From: an uncultured Opitutaceae bacterium
GTDB lineage: Bacteria > Verrucomicrobiota > Verrucomicrobiia > Opitutales > Opitutaceae
Assembly (NCBI GenBank): GCA_937889545.1
Contig: CALAOT010000117.1
Coordinates: 104,487 to 168,486 of the forward strand
DNA length: 64,000 bases
Reading direction: 5' to 3'
The notes under the pieces were generated by a model. That model saw only the letters and a list, made by a program, of their open reading frames with translations. It had not been told where the DNA came from and did not search any database. Positions 46,059 through 55,220 of the stretch are shown piece after piece. Numbering within the stretch: position 1 is the first letter of the stretch; each line of letters begins with the position of its first letter. The position numbers and the translations under genes are program-made.

Positions 46059-46745
46059 GTGGCCGAGGAATCCAAAGTCGCCCTGCGCTGCCACGAGCTG
46101 CACCGCTTCCTGGGAAAGGACGAGGGAAGGGTCCATGTCTTGAGGGGCGTCTCGTTCGAGGCGCTGGCGGGCAACGTCTACGCGATCGTCGGGCCCTCGG
46201 GCTGCGGGAAGTCCACGCTGCTCTATCTCCTTGGGCTCCTCGATCTTCCGGACTCAGGCGAGATCTGGATCAACGGGCAGCTGATGTCGAACAGCCAGGA
46301 CTCCGTACGGACGGCGGCCCGCGGCGAGCACGTCGGCTTCGTCTTCCAGTTCCACTTCCTGATGCTCGAGTTCACGGTGCTGGAGAACGTCATGATGCCC
46401 ATGCGCAAGCTCGGCCGCCTGGCGCCCGAGCAGATGGAGGATCGGGCCGCCCACCTCCTCGACTCCGTGGGCCTGCGCGAGAAGAGCCACCGGCTTGCAA
46501 CCCACCTCTCGGGCGGGGAGCAGCAGCGGGTCGCGATCGCGCGGGCCCTCGCCAACCAGCCGACCATCATCCTTGCGGACGAGCCCACGGGCAACCTCGA
46601 CGTGACGAACGCCGGCATCGTGTTCGACGTCCTGACCCGCGTGGCCAAGGAGAACGGCCAGGCGGTGGTGCTCGTCTCGCACAACCCCGACATCGCAGCC
46701 AAGTGCGACTTCACCCTCCCGATGCGGGACGGGGTGTTCATCTGA
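46059..46745 (+). CDS. ABC transporter ATPase, LolD/MacB/DevA-like
   Basis: Starting at GTG, the 228-residue ATPase has the Walker A loop GPSGCGKST (about 45-53), a Q-loop FVFQFHFLM, the LSGGEQQRVAIARAL signature, the Walker B strand TIILADEPTGNLD and the switch His in VLVSHNPDIA. The TGNLD after Walker B is typical of LolD/MacB-type ATPases. It powers the permease encoded just upstream. The longer frame running back through the permease gene is an out-of-frame overlap and is not part of the protein. Confidence 0.9.
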   Translation: MAEESKVALRCHELHRFLGKDEGRVHVLRGVSFEALAGNVYAIVGPSGCGKSTLLYLLGLLDLPDSGEIWINGQLMSNSQDSVRTAARGEHVGFVFQFHFLMLEFTVLENVMMPMRKLGRLAPEQMEDRAAHLLDSVGLREKSHRLATHLSGGEQQRVAIARALANQPTIILADEPTGNLDVTNAGIVFDVLTRVAKENGQAVVLVSHNPDIAAKCDFTLPMRDGVFI

Positions 46746-46788
46746 CGGGCGCCCGGTCCGGGCGGAAAAGCGGGGGCGCGGGCAGGGG

Positions 46789-46870
46789 TCGGGCCCTTAT
46801 TGCGGGGGCGGGGCCCGAATGCCTGAAAATATGGTTTACAACCCAAACGCGGCTCCCTTCTTTCGGGAGC
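46789..46870. other. Two inverted repeats between the export operon and the respiratory operon
   Basis: TCGGGCCC (46789-46796) pairs with GGGCCCGA (46811-46818), and GCTCCC (46851-46856) with GGGAGC (46865-46870). Neither is followed by a T-run, so they may be weak terminator or leader structures ahead of the Tat-protein GTG at 46896. Confidence 0.35.
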
Positions 46871-46895
46871 GATTCCACCCACCAACCGACAATCC

Positions 46896-47087
46896 GTGAG
46901 CCACGATCCATCGCGAAAACGCTTCCTCGCCAGGATGCTCGGGTTTGCCGCCATGGGCGCGCTTGCGCCAGGCAGGATGGCGCAGGCGGCGGTGCCCGCG
47001 TCGACCAACAAGGCGGACGGCAAGGCCGTCGCCTTCCAGCTCCGGCCGCAGCCCCGCGCTGTCGCCCGGCGCGGTGGAGCCGCCTAG
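46896..47087 (+). CDS. Small Tat-signal protein at the head of the ACIII operon
   Basis: This 63-residue frame starts at GTG (MSHDPSRKRFLARMLGFAAMG...) and has a complete twin-arginine signal, RKRFL then a hydrophobic stretch and AQAA as cleavage site. The mature part would be only about 30 residues, basic and Pro/Arg-rich. It lies 35 bases before actA on the same strand. I do not recognise a family. A short exported peptide or a remnant of a larger exported cofactor protein are both possible. Confidence 0.45.
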   Translation: MSHDPSRKRFLARMLGFAAMGALAPGRMAQAAVPASTNKADGKAVAFQLRPQPRAVARRGGAA

Positions 47088-47121
47088 GCGGGCCGCCCCA
47101 GCCCGCGCCTCCCCGGGGACC

Positions 47122-47772
47122 ATGCCCGCCCTTTTCCAGAAGTCGGCCAACAGGCTGCCGCTGCAGCTGATCCTGTACCTGTGCGTCGTCGCCTGCGTCG
47201 CGACGGCGGGGGTGACCTACTACATGACGCCGAAATACACGCGGGTCGGCTACGCGCCGATCCAGCCCGTGCCCTACAGCCACGCGAAGCATGTGGGCGA
47301 GCTGGGCCTGGACTGCCGCTACTGCCACAGCACGATCGACACGGCCGGGGCCGCCGTGCCGACGGCGCAGACGTGCATGAACTGCCACAGCCAGATCCGG
47401 ACGGCCAGCCCGGCGCTGGCCTCCGTGCGCGCGAGCTTCGAGACCGGCAGGCCCATCCCGTGGGTGCACGTCCACGTGATGCCGAGCTTCGTCTACTTTG
47501 ACCACTCGGTCCACGTCAACCGGGGGGTCGGCTGCGTCGAGTGCCACGGCAAGGTGAACGAGATGGACGTCGTCACGCAGCGCAAGCCGATGAGCATGGG
47601 CTTCTGCCTCGACTGCCACCGCGCGCCCGCGGAGCGCATGCGGGAGAGGAAGGACGTGTTCAACCTCGACTCGCCGACGATCGCGGAGGCAAAGGGGATC
47701 CTCGTGGCCCGCGAATTCATCCGCGAGTGGAAGATAAGCCCCCCGCAGAGCTGCTCGGGCTGCCACCGATGA
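47122..47772 (+). CDS. actA: ActA, pentaheme cytochrome c subunit of alternative complex III
   Basis: The 216-residue protein has one N-terminal membrane helix (about 15-35) and five CxxCH heme sites: CRYCH, CMNCH, CVECH, CLDCH and CSGCH, with several extra His available as distal ligands. ActA is the periplasmic multiheme subunit that takes electrons from ActB and passes them to a soluble or bound acceptor. The ATG at 47122 is chosen because it precedes the membrane helix; an upstream in-frame extension to 46945 has no family features. The stop overlaps the actB ATG (ATGA). Confidence 0.9.
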   Translation: MPALFQKSANRLPLQLILYLCVVACVATAGVTYYMTPKYTRVGYAPIQPVPYSHAKHVGELGLDCRYCHSTIDTAGAAVPTAQTCMNCHSQIRTASPALASVRASFETGRPIPWVHVHVMPSFVYFDHSVHVNRGVGCVECHGKVNEMDVVTQRKPMSMGFCLDCHRAPAERMRERKDVFNLDSPTIAEAKGILVAREFIREWKISPPQSCSGCHR

Positions 47773-50700
47773 AGCGCAAGAACGAGCATCCCGCGCCGTC
47801 CGAACGGGCGATGACGGGGCCCCGCTACTGGCGGAGCCTGGACGAGCTGGCGGGGACGACCGGGTTCCGGGCGGCGATGGGCCGCGAGTTCCCGGACGGC
47901 GCGTCGTCCCTGGACGGGGTCGACCGGAGGCAGTTCATGAAGATCATGGCGGCCTCGTTCGCCCTGGGCGGGCTCGGGCTCGCCGGATGCAGGCGGCCCG
48001 AGGAGAACATCCTTCCCTTCGGCAAGTCCGTCGAGGGGGCGGTGCCCGGGCTGCCCGTCTACTACGCGACTGCGATGCCGCTGCGCCGGTGGGCGGTCCC
48101 GCTCCTGGCCGAGACGCACCAGGGCCGTCCGACGAAGCTCGAGGGCAACCCGAGCTACGCCCCGCACGGGGGGGCGAGCTCGCTCCTCGCCCAGGCCTCC
48201 ATCCTCGACCTCTACGACCCGGACCGCGCGACGGCCCACACCCGCGGCGAAAGCGCGATCGGGGCGGCCGAGGTGAAGGCCATGCTCGCCGGGATGGGCA
48301 GGTCGTTCGAAGCGACGGGAGGCGCCGGCCTGGCGTTCCTCGCCGACGAGTCCTCGTCGCTCACGCGGGCCCGCCTTACGCGCGTCCTGCGCGCGAAGTT
48401 CCCGAAGTCCATCTGGGCCGAGTATGAGCCGGTGGCCGACGAGCCCCCGGCGGAGGCGGCCCAGGCGGTCCTGGGCGTGCCCCTGAAGCCCATCTACCGC
48501 ATCGGCAAGGCGAAGCGGATCGTCAGCATCGACGCCGATTTCCTGCAGGCCGAGGCGGGCAGCCTCTACTACGTCGGGGAGTTCGCAAGGGGCCGGCGCG
48601 TCGCGGGGAGGGACGACCCGATGAGCCGCCTGTACATGGCGGAGAGCGCGCTCTCGATCACGGGCACGATGGCGGACCACCGGCTGCGGCTCGCCTCGTC
48701 GCACATGCAGGCCTTCGCCGCGGCGCTCGCCGCCAAGGTGACCGGGGATCCGGCGTACGCCAAGGCGGCCGAGGGCCTCGACGTGGCGCCGGCCTGGATC
48801 GACGAGTGCGCGGCGGACCTGGCCGCGAACCGGGGCTCGTCCCTCGTCCTCGCCGGCTCGCACCTGCCCGCCGCGGTCCATGCGATCGCCTACGCGATCA
48901 ACGATGCGCTCGGCAACATCGGGTCCACGGTGGAGTTCATCCTGGACCGGCGCCCGACGGCCCTGTCCATCAAGGACCTTGCGGGCGCGATCGGAAGGGG
49001 CGCCGTCAAGACGCTCGTCATCCTCGGCGGGAACCCGGTGTACAACGCGCCCGCCGACCTGGACTGGGCCTCGCTCCAGAAGTCGGTCCCGGAGGTGATC
49101 CGGATGGGCTACTACGTCGACGAGACCTCCGAGCTCGCCGCAACCCACATCGCCGCGGCCCACTACCTGGAGTCCTGGGGCGACGCCCGCACGCTCGACG
49201 GGACGCTGGTGGCGGTCCAGCCGATGATCCTGCCGCTCTTCGGGGGCCTGACGCAGACCGAGGTGATGGCCTCGATAGCCGGGCTCGCGAGCACCGAGCC
49301 GTACAAGCTCCTGTACGACGTCGTCGCGGCGATCGCCGGCGGCCCCGGCGAGAGGGCCGAGGCGCTGTGCCGGAAGTTTCTCCACGACGGGCAGCTCGAG
49401 GGGTCGGCGCTCAAGCCGTTCCCGGTCCGCTTCAACCGCGCGGGCGTGACCAAGTACCTCGCCGGAGGCGGCCCTCCGCCCGTCTCGGCGGGGGCGCTCG
49501 AGGTCCGCTTCGTGGCCGACGCCACCGTGGACGACGGCCGGTTCGCCAACAACGGCTGGCTGCAGGAGTGCCCGGACCCGATAACGAAGATCAGCTGGGA
49601 CAACGCGATCCTCATTAGCCCGCGCCTGGCGAAGGAGTTGAAGATCGACTCGCCGGCCTCGCTGGTCCAGGTGGCCCGCAAGGACCTGGCCGACTTTGAC
49701 CGCGGCCGCGAGAACGCCCACATCGTCGAGCTGACGATCGGGGGGCGCAAGATCCGGGGGCCCGCGCACATCCAGCCGGGCCTGGCCAACTACACGGTCG
49801 TGGTCCCGCTGGGCTACGGCCGGGCGAAGACCGGGCGGGTCGGGCAGGGGACGGGCTTCAATGGGTACGCCGCGCGCGAGTCCGGCGCCCTCCACGTTGC
49901 GACCGGCGCCTCGATCGCCGTGACCGGGGATAAGATGTTCCTCGCCGACTCCCAGTGGCACTGGTCGATGGAGGGCCGGGCCCTGGTCCGCGAGGCAAAC
50001 GTTGGCGAATTCCGGGAGAACCCGTCGATCGTCAGGGAGATCGGGCTCGAGGCGGAGAGCCCCCCGGCGGTCCTGGGCCCCGAGCCGTCGGCCGTCAGCC
50101 CGGCCGAGCGGGCGACCCTGATCCCGCGCGGCAACTCGCTCTACGTGACGCCCGAGTTTGACGGCGTCCACCAGTGGGCAATGAGCATCGACCTGAACAC
50201 GTGCATCGGGTGCAACGCGTGCGTCGTGGCCTGCCAGGCCGAGAACAACATCCCGATCGTCGGCAAGGAGCAGGTCCTGCGCGGCCGCATCATGCACTGG
50301 ATCCGCCTCGACCGGTACTACTCGGACGGCAAGGCGGACGCGGGGGCGTTCGGAGGCGAGGGCAACCTGCAGATCCCGGAGGAGCCGCAGATATCGATGC
50401 AGCCGGTCGCGTGCATGCAGTGCGAGCTGGCGCCGTGCGAGATGGTCTGCCCCGTGAACGCGACCGTGCACGACAGCGAGGGCCTGAACGTCATGGCGTA
50501 CAACCGGTGCATCGGCACGAGGTACTGCGCGAACAACTGCCCGTACAAGGTGCGCCGCTTCAACTTCTTCGACTGGAACATGCGCAGCCTCGACAGCCTC
50601 TACCTGGGGCCGCTGGGGCCAGAGGGGATGCCGGAGCTCGTCCAGATGGTCAAGAATCCCGAGGTCACGATCCGCATGCGCGGCGTCATGGAGAAGTGCA

Positions 50701-51050
50701 CGTACTGCGTGCAGCGCATCGAGCGGGGCAAGATCGAGTGGAAGGTCAAGGTGGCCCAGGAGGGCCATCCCGGCGACGTCAAAGTCCCCGACGGGACGAT
50801 CCGGACGGCGTGCCAGCAGGCGTGCCCGGCGGAGTCGATCGTGTTCGGCAACATCCTGGACCCCGAGAGCGGGGTCTCCAGGGCGAAGGCGCGGGAGCAG
50901 GACTACGCGCTCCTCGGCTACCTGAACACGCGGCCCAGGACGACGTACCTGGCGCGGCTGCGAAACCCCAACCCGAGGATGCCCGACTACGCGGAGCTGC
51001 CGCTGAGCCGGGTGGAGAACCGGGACAAGAACCACCCCCGGAAGGCCTGA
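47769..51050 (+). CDS. actB: ActB, molybdopterin-oxidoreductase-like iron-sulfur subunit of alternative complex III
   Basis: The 1,093-residue protein fuses an oxidoreductase-like domain (about 50-780) with a ferredoxin-like domain (about 800-1000). A Tat-type segment, DRRQFMKIMAASFALGGLGL, and a lipobox-like LGLAGC follow near residue 60, so it faces the periplasm. The iron-sulfur part has CIGCNACVVACQAEN, CMQCELAPCEMVCPVNAT, CIGTRYCANNCPYKVRRFN and CTYCVQ ... CQQACPAESI, which place three 4Fe-4S and one 3Fe-4S clusters in known ActB. In known ACIII the oxidoreductase domain carries no molybdenum cofactor. It is the electron wire from quinol oxidation to ActA. It is coupled to actA by a 4-base overlap. 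Confidence 0.95.
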   Translation: MKRKNEHPAPSERAMTGPRYWRSLDELAGTTGFRAAMGREFPDGASSLDGVDRRQFMKIMAASFALGGLGLAGCRRPEENILPFGKSVEGAVPGLPVYYATAMPLRRWAVPLLAETHQGRPTKLEGNPSYAPHGGASSLLAQASILDLYDPDRATAHTRGESAIGAAEVKAMLAGMGRSFEATGGAGLAFLADESSSLTRARLTRVLRAKFPKSIWAEYEPVADEPPAEAAQAVLGVPLKPIYRIGKAKRIVSIDADFLQAEAGSLYYVGEFARGRRVAGRDDPMSRLYMAESALSITGTMADHRLRLASSHMQAFAAALAAKVTGDPAYAKAAEGLDVAPAWIDECAADLAANRGSSLVLAGSHLPAAVHAIAYAINDALGNIGSTVEFILDRRPTALSIKDLAGAIGRGAVKTLVILGGNPVYNAPADLDWASLQKSVPEVIRMGYYVDETSELAATHIAAAHYLESWGDARTLDGTLVAVQPMILPLFGGLTQTEVMASIAGLASTEPYKLLYDVVAAIAGGPGERAEALCRKFLHDGQLEGSALKPFPVRFNRAGVTKYLAGGGPPPVSAGALEVRFVADATVDDGRFANNGWLQECPDPITKISWDNAILISPRLAKELKIDSPASLVQVARKDLADFDRGRENAHIVELTIGGRKIRGPAHIQPGLANYTVVVPLGYGRAKTGRVGQGTGFNGYAARESGALHVATGASIAVTGDKMFLADSQWHWSMEGRALVREANVGEFRENPSIVREIGLEAESPPAVLGPEPSAVSPAERATLIPRGNSLYVTPEFDGVHQWAMSIDLNTCIGCNACVVACQAENNIPIVGKEQVLRGRIMHWIRLDRYYSDGKADAGAFGGEGNLQIPEEPQISMQPVACMQCELAPCEMVCPVNATVHDSEGLNVMAYNRCIGTRYCANNCPYKVRRFNFFDWNMRSLDSLYLGPLGPEGMPELVQMVKNPEVTIRMRGVMEKCTYCVQRIERGKIEWKVKVAQEGHPGDVKVPDGTIRTACQQACPAESIVFGNILDPESGVSRAKAREQDYALLGYLNTRPRTTYLARLRNPNPRMPDYAELPLSRVENRDKNHPRKA

Positions 51051-51053
51051 GCC

Positions 51054-52502
51054 ATGCCGCACGCAGCCCAACTTCCGGCCGGAGCCCCGGCGATCCTCGG
51101 CGAGGTGAGGCCGGCGTCGCTCCCGCGGGCGCAGCTCGTGGGCCACGGCCGCGGCTTCTCGTGGATCACGGAGAAGATCTGCGGGATCGCCGAGGAGAAG
51201 ACGCCGCCCTGGTGGTGGTGGTGCTTCGGCGTCGCCTGCGTCATCGCGTCCTTCACGGTCGCCGGCCTCACGTACCTGGTCTCGACCGGGGTCGGCGTGT
51301 GGGGCCACCGGAGCCCGGTCAACTGGGCCTGGGACATCGTCAACTTCGTGTTCTGGATCGGCATCGGCCACGCAGGGACCTTGATCTCGGCGATCCTGTG
51401 CCTCCTGCGCCAGAAGTGGCGCACCTCGATCAACCGCTCCGCGGAGGCCATGACGATCTTCGCGGTCGTCTGCGCCGCGATCTTTCCGGTCTTCCACCTC
51501 GGGCGCATCTGGTACTCCTGGTTCCTTTTCCCCCTGCCCAACTCGAACATCGTGTGGCAGAACTACCGCTCGCCGCTCGAGTGGGACGTGTTCGCGGTGT
51601 CGACCTACGGGACGGTCTCGGTACTCTTCTGGTACGTCGGCATGATCCCGGACCTGGCGACCTTCCGCGACCGGTTCGCGGCGGCCGGCCGGAACATGAG
51701 GGCTAAGATCTACGGGGTCTTCGCGATGGGATGGCGGGGCTCGGCCCGCCACTGGAGCAACTACGAGATGGCGTACCTGATCCTGGCCGGGATCGCCGCC
51801 CCGCTCGTCCTCTCGGTCCACACGATCGTGTCGTTCGACTTCGCCGTCTCGCTCCTGCCGGGCTGGCACACGACCATCTTCCCGCCGTACTTCGTCGCCG
51901 GCGCCATCTTCTCCGGGTTCGGGATGGTGCTGACCCTGGCCCTTCCCCTCAGGGCGGTCTACAGGCTCGAGGACCTGATCACGCAGTACCACATCGACTG
52001 CATGTGCAAGATCACCCTGGCGACGGGCACCATGGTGGGCTACGCGTACGCGATGGAGTTCTTCATCGCGTGGTACGGGGCGAACCCCTACGAGGGCTTC
52101 GCGTTCATCAACCGCGCGTTCGGCCCGTACGCCTGGGCTTACTGGATCATGGTGACCTGCAACGTGGTGACGCCGCAGTTCTTCTGGTTTAAGAAGGTGC
52201 GCCAGTGCACCTGGCTCGTGTGGGTTCTCTCGCTCTTCGTCAACTGCGGGATGTGGTTCGAGCGCTTCGTGATCATCGCCACCTCGCTCGCCCGCGACTT
52301 CCTGCCGTCGAGCTGGGGCTACTACAGCCCGTCCGTGGTCGAGATCTTCACCTTCTTCGGGACCTTCGGGGTCTTCTCGGTCCTCTTCCTGCTCTTCATC
52401 CGCTTCTGCCCGATCATGGCGATGGCGGAGTTGAAGGCCGTGACCCCCCAGGCGATCCCCGATGCCGGGCACGCGCCCCCCGGAGAATCCCCCCATGGCT
52501 GA
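51054..52502 (+). CDS. actC: ActC, NrfD-like membrane subunit of alternative complex III
   Basis: This 482-residue protein has about ten membrane helices with the NrfD/PsrC pattern: [17 protein letters not shown] near the first helix, [27 protein letters not shown]-type loops, and a [30 protein letters not shown] region that contributes to the quinol site. In ACIII, ActC binds and oxidises menaquinol or ubiquinol and hands electrons to ActB. It starts 4 bases after actB and overlaps the actD start by 8 bases. Confidence 0.95.
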   Translation: MPHAAQLPAGAPAILGEVRPASLPRAQLVGHGRGFSWITEKICGIAEEKTPPWWWWCFGVACVIASFTVAGLTYLVSTGVGVWGHRSPVNWAWDIVNFVFWIGIGHAGTLISAILCLLRQKWRTSINRSAEAMTIFAVVCAAIFPVFHLGRIWYSWFLFPLPNSNIVWQNYRSPLEWDVFAVSTYGTVSVLFWYVGMIPDLATFRDRFAAAGRNMRAKIYGVFAMGWRGSARHWSNYEMAYLILAGIAAPLVLSVHTIVSFDFAVSLLPGWHTTIFPPYFVAGAIFSGFGMVLTLALPLRAVYRLEDLITQYHIDCMCKITLATGTMVGYAYAMEFFIAWYGANPYEGFAFINRAFGPYAWAYWIMVTCNVVTPQFFWFKKVRQCTWLVWVLSLFVNCGMWFERFVIIATSLARDFLPSSWGYYSPSVVEIFTFFGTFGVFSVLFLLFIRFCPIMAMAELKAVTPQAIPDAGHAPPGESPHG

Positions 52503-53028
52503 GAAGACCTACGGCCTCATCGCGACCTTCGACACCCCGGGCGCGCTCCTGCGCGCCGCCGAGCGGGTGCGCGACGCCGGCTACAGGAAGTGGGACTGCA
52601 TCTCGCCGTTCCCGGTCCACGGGCTCGATGCGGCGATGGGCGTCGGGCGCTCGCACGTCCCGCGCTTCTCCCTCGCCGGCGGGATCACCGGGTTCTGCAC
52701 CGGGATGGTGATGATCTGGTACATGGACAAGTTCGACTACGCGCTGTCCGTCGGCGGGAAGCCCTTCTTCAGCCCGCTCTTCGCCTTCCCGGTCTCGTAC
52801 GAATTGACGATCCTCTTCACGGCCTTCGCGACGATCGGGGGGATGTTCCTCGTTAACGGCCTGCCGATGCACTACCACCCGGTGCTCAAGTACGAGCACA
52901 TCCGGCGGGGGACGAGCGACCTGTTCTTCCTCGTGATCGAAAGGGCGGACCCGCGCTACGACGCAGAAAATACGAGGGCGCTCCTGGAGGGCCTCGGCGG
53001 CCGGGAGATTGCGGAGCTCGAGGGCTAA
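52495..53028 (+). CDS. actD: ActD, DUF3341 membrane subunit of alternative complex III
   Basis: The 177-residue protein opens [19 protein letters not shown] and continues [21 protein letters not shown], the ActD signature. It has two membrane helices (about 60-80 and 98-120) and a short C-terminal soluble part. ActD is a small structural subunit that helps assemble the core with ActC and ActF; it carries no cofactor. The ATG at 52495 lies within the end of actC, so translation is coupled. Confidence 0.9.
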   Translation: MAEKTYGLIATFDTPGALLRAAERVRDAGYRKWDCISPFPVHGLDAAMGVGRSHVPRFSLAGGITGFCTGMVMIWYMDKFDYALSVGGKPFFSPLFAFPVSYELTILFTAFATIGGMFLVNGLPMHYHPVLKYEHIRRGTSDLFFLVIERADPRYDAENTRALLEGLGGREIAELEG

Positions 53029-53032
53029 GGCC

Positions 53033-53686
53033 ATGCGGACCATCTACCTCATCACCGCCTTCGTCGCCGTGCTGACCGTCTCCCTCCTCGGGCTTCGCGG
53101 CAGGCGCTTCGTCCAGCCCCCGGTTGACGTGTTCCCCGAGTGGGCCTTCCCCGGGATGAAGTATCAGCCGAAGCTTACCCAGCAGACGGCGAGTCCGTTC
53201 TTTGCCGACGGGCGCTCCGACCGCGCCCCGCCGCCCGGCACCGTGCCAGCGTCCTACGGGCCGGCGGGCCAGGCGCTTCGCAACGACGGCTTCCTCTATG
53301 CCGGCAAGGCGCCCGACGGGTCCTGGGCCCGCGGCTTCCCGAGGGCCCTCAAGGTGGACATGGCGCTCCTGGAGCGCGGCCGCGACCGCTTCACGATCTA
53401 CTGCGCCCCGTGCCACGGGGCGCTGGGCGACGGCAACGGGGTCATGAGGGCCTACGGGATGGGCGCCACGGCGAGCTACCACGACGAGCGGCTGCGCAAG
53501 ATGGCGGAGGGGGAGATCTTCAACACGATCACGAGCGGAAAGGGGCAGATGAACCCGTACGGCGACAAGCTGGCACCCGCCGACCGCTGGGCCGTGGTCG
53601 CCTACGTGCGTGCCCTCCAGCGGGCCCGGACGGGCGTGGTCGGGGATGTGCCCGACCACCACAAGGGGGAGCTCGAAGTCCAATGA
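53033..53686 (+). CDS. actE: ActE, monoheme cytochrome c subunit of alternative complex III
   Basis: The 217-residue protein has an N-terminal membrane helix (about 3-20) and one heme site, CAPCH, near residue 122. A Met in the GKGQMNPYG segment is a possible sixth ligand. ActE is a periplasmic cytochrome that, with ActA, forms the electron exit of the complex. Its stop overlaps the actF start (ATGA). The segments PPVDVFPEWAFPGMKYQPKL and NDGFLYAGKAPDG match the family's conserved N-terminal region. Confidence 0.9.
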   Translation: MRTIYLITAFVAVLTVSLLGLRGRRFVQPPVDVFPEWAFPGMKYQPKLTQQTASPFFADGRSDRAPPPGTVPASYGPAGQALRNDGFLYAGKAPDGSWARGFPRALKVDMALLERGRDRFTIYCAPCHGALGDGNGVMRAYGMGATASYHDERLRKMAEGEIFNTITSGKGQMNPYGDKLAPADRWAVVAYVRALQRARTGVVGDVPDHHKGELEVQ

Positions 53687-54891
53687 ACAATCCCGGCGCC
53701 AGGAAGGCTCTTCTAGTCGGCGTCGCCGGCACGGCGGCGACCGCGCTGGGGATCCTGGTCTCCGGCCCGCACGTGGTCGCCACCTCGTGGCTCGTCGCGT
53801 TCGGCTTCTGGGCCGCGGCGGCGATCGGGATGCTCATGATGATCCTCATCTGGCACGTGTTCGACTCGTCGTGGTCGGTGGTCCTGCGCCGGCAGTTCGA
53901 GCACGGCCTGGCGGCGTTCCCCTGGCTGGCGCTCATGCTGCTCCCGCTCGTCCTCGCCTCGTGGCTCGGGCAGGGCGACATCGTCTGGCCGTGGATGAAC
54001 CCGCTCCACCCGGTCCACGGCGACAAGCTCGTGCAGGCGGACGTCCTCTATGAGAAGAAGGAGGCCTTCCTCAACATCCGGCTCTTCACGATCCTTTCGG
54101 TCGTCTTCTTCGCGCTCTGGATCTGGATCTCGGCGCGGCTGCGCAAGGCGTCCTTTACCCAGGACTCGGACGGCGACGTCAGGTGGACGCACAGGAACCG
54201 CTTTACCTCGGCCTTCGGCATCCCGGTGGTCGCGCTCACGCTCACGGGGGCCGCGATCTACTGGTTCAAGAGCCTCGAGTACCACTGGTTCTCGACGATG
54301 TACGGGGTGTGGTACTTCTCGGACTGCATGCGCGGGGCGCTGTCGCTTGGCGTAATCATCATGCTGTGGCTCCACGGGCGGGGCGACTTCAGGGGGATCC
54401 TGAAGACCGACCACCTCTGGGCGATCGGCCAGCTGATGCTGACCTTCACCGTGTTCTGGGCGTACATCTCGTTCGACCAGTACTTCCTCATCTGGAACGC
54501 GAACGTCCCCGAGGAGACGTTCTGGTACAACATCCGGGAGTACGGCGACTGGTGGTACGTGAGCCTGTTCCTCGTCTTCGGGAACTTCCTCCTCCCGTTC
54601 CTCCTCCTCCTTTCCTACCGATTCAAGGTCACGCACGCGACGATCCGCCGGATCGCCTACCTGATCCTGTTCGTCATCTTCATCGACATCGCGTACAACA
54701 TCCTCCCGGCCTTGAAGGACGAGAAGGGCAACCCCCTGGCGTTCTTCTCGGTCAGGCTCCTCTGGTCCGTGACGTCGCTCGCCGGGGTGGGTGGCTTCTG
54801 CGTCGCGGCCTACCTGCGGAGCCTGCCGACGACCAAGCTGATCCCGATCCGCGACCCGCGCATCGGCGAATGCCTCCACCAGAATGAATGA
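53683..54891 (+). CDS. actF: ActF, NrfD-like second membrane subunit of alternative complex III
   Basis: The 402-residue protein has about ten membrane helices and the ActF-type pattern WHVFDSSWSVVLRRQFEHGLAAFP near residue 60, WPWMNPLHPVHGD, and ISFDQYFLIWNANVPEETFWY near 265. ActF is homologous to ActC but does not contain the quinol site in studied complexes; it may form a proton path. It overlaps the following small gene by 8 bases. Confidence 0.9.
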   Translation: MNNPGARKALLVGVAGTAATALGILVSGPHVVATSWLVAFGFWAAAAIGMLMMILIWHVFDSSWSVVLRRQFEHGLAAFPWLALMLLPLVLASWLGQGDIVWPWMNPLHPVHGDKLVQADVLYEKKEAFLNIRLFTILSVVFFALWIWISARLRKASFTQDSDGDVRWTHRNRFTSAFGIPVVALTLTGAAIYWFKSLEYHWFSTMYGVWYFSDCMRGALSLGVIIMLWLHGRGDFRGILKTDHLWAIGQLMLTFTVFWAYISFDQYFLIWNANVPEETFWYNIREYGDWWYVSLFLVFGNFLLPFLLLLSYRFKVTHATIRRIAYLILFVIFIDIAYNILPALKDEKGNPLAFFSVRLLWSVTSLAGVGGFCVAAYLRSLPTTKLIPIRDPRIGECLHQNE

Positions 54892-55219
54892 CGAGACGGC
54901 ACCCCTCCCGCGGCCGGTCTCCCTCGCGGCGGTCGCCGCGATCTTCGTCCTATTGTCCGTTTTCTGGGCCCTGGCGGTGGGCGTGTACGTGCCCAACAGG
55001 CCGCCGGCCCCCCAGAACGAGGCGCCCGAGAACCTTCCCAAGGAGCTCGCGTGGAGGGCGACGCCGGCCAGCCGGAGGGCCCACCTGGCCGAGCTGCGCG
55101 AGAAGGAGGCGAGGCAGGCGGAGTCCTACGGCTGGGTGGACCGCGGCGCCGGGGTGGTGCAGCTGCCCATCGGGAGGGCCATGGAGCTGGTCGTCAGGGA
55201 GCACGGGGGCGGCCAGTGA
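54884..55219 (+). CDS. Small membrane protein of the ACIII operon (ActG-like position)
   Basis: The 111-residue protein has a single N-terminal membrane helix (about 12-35) with a short acidic/Pro-rich linker and a periplasmic part containing TPASRRAHLAELREKEARQ and YGWVDRGAGVVQLPI. The same segments occur in small proteins encoded between ACIII genes and oxidase or Sco genes, but no cofactor site is present. It overlaps actF by 8 bases and stands 2 bases from the ccoN-like gene, so it should be made with both complexes. It may link them; I do not assign a symbol. Confidence 0.65.
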   Translation: MNDETAPLPRPVSLAAVAAIFVLLSVFWALAVGVYVPNRPPAPQNEAPENLPKELAWRATPASRRAHLAELREKEARQAESYGWVDRGAGVVQLPIGRAMELVVREHGGGQ

Positions 55220-55220
55220 C

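Noticed and set aside
44877..46745. A 622-codon frame running through the permease gene into the ATPase
   Set aside because: Only the last 228 codons (from 46059) match an ABC ATPase; the earlier part is an out-of-frame reading of the permease gene.
47493..52496. Very long antisense open frame (over 1,600 codons) opposite actA-actC
   Set aside because: It is a shadow of strongly GC-biased codons in the act genes; its product is Arg/Asp/Gly/Pro/His-rich without domains.
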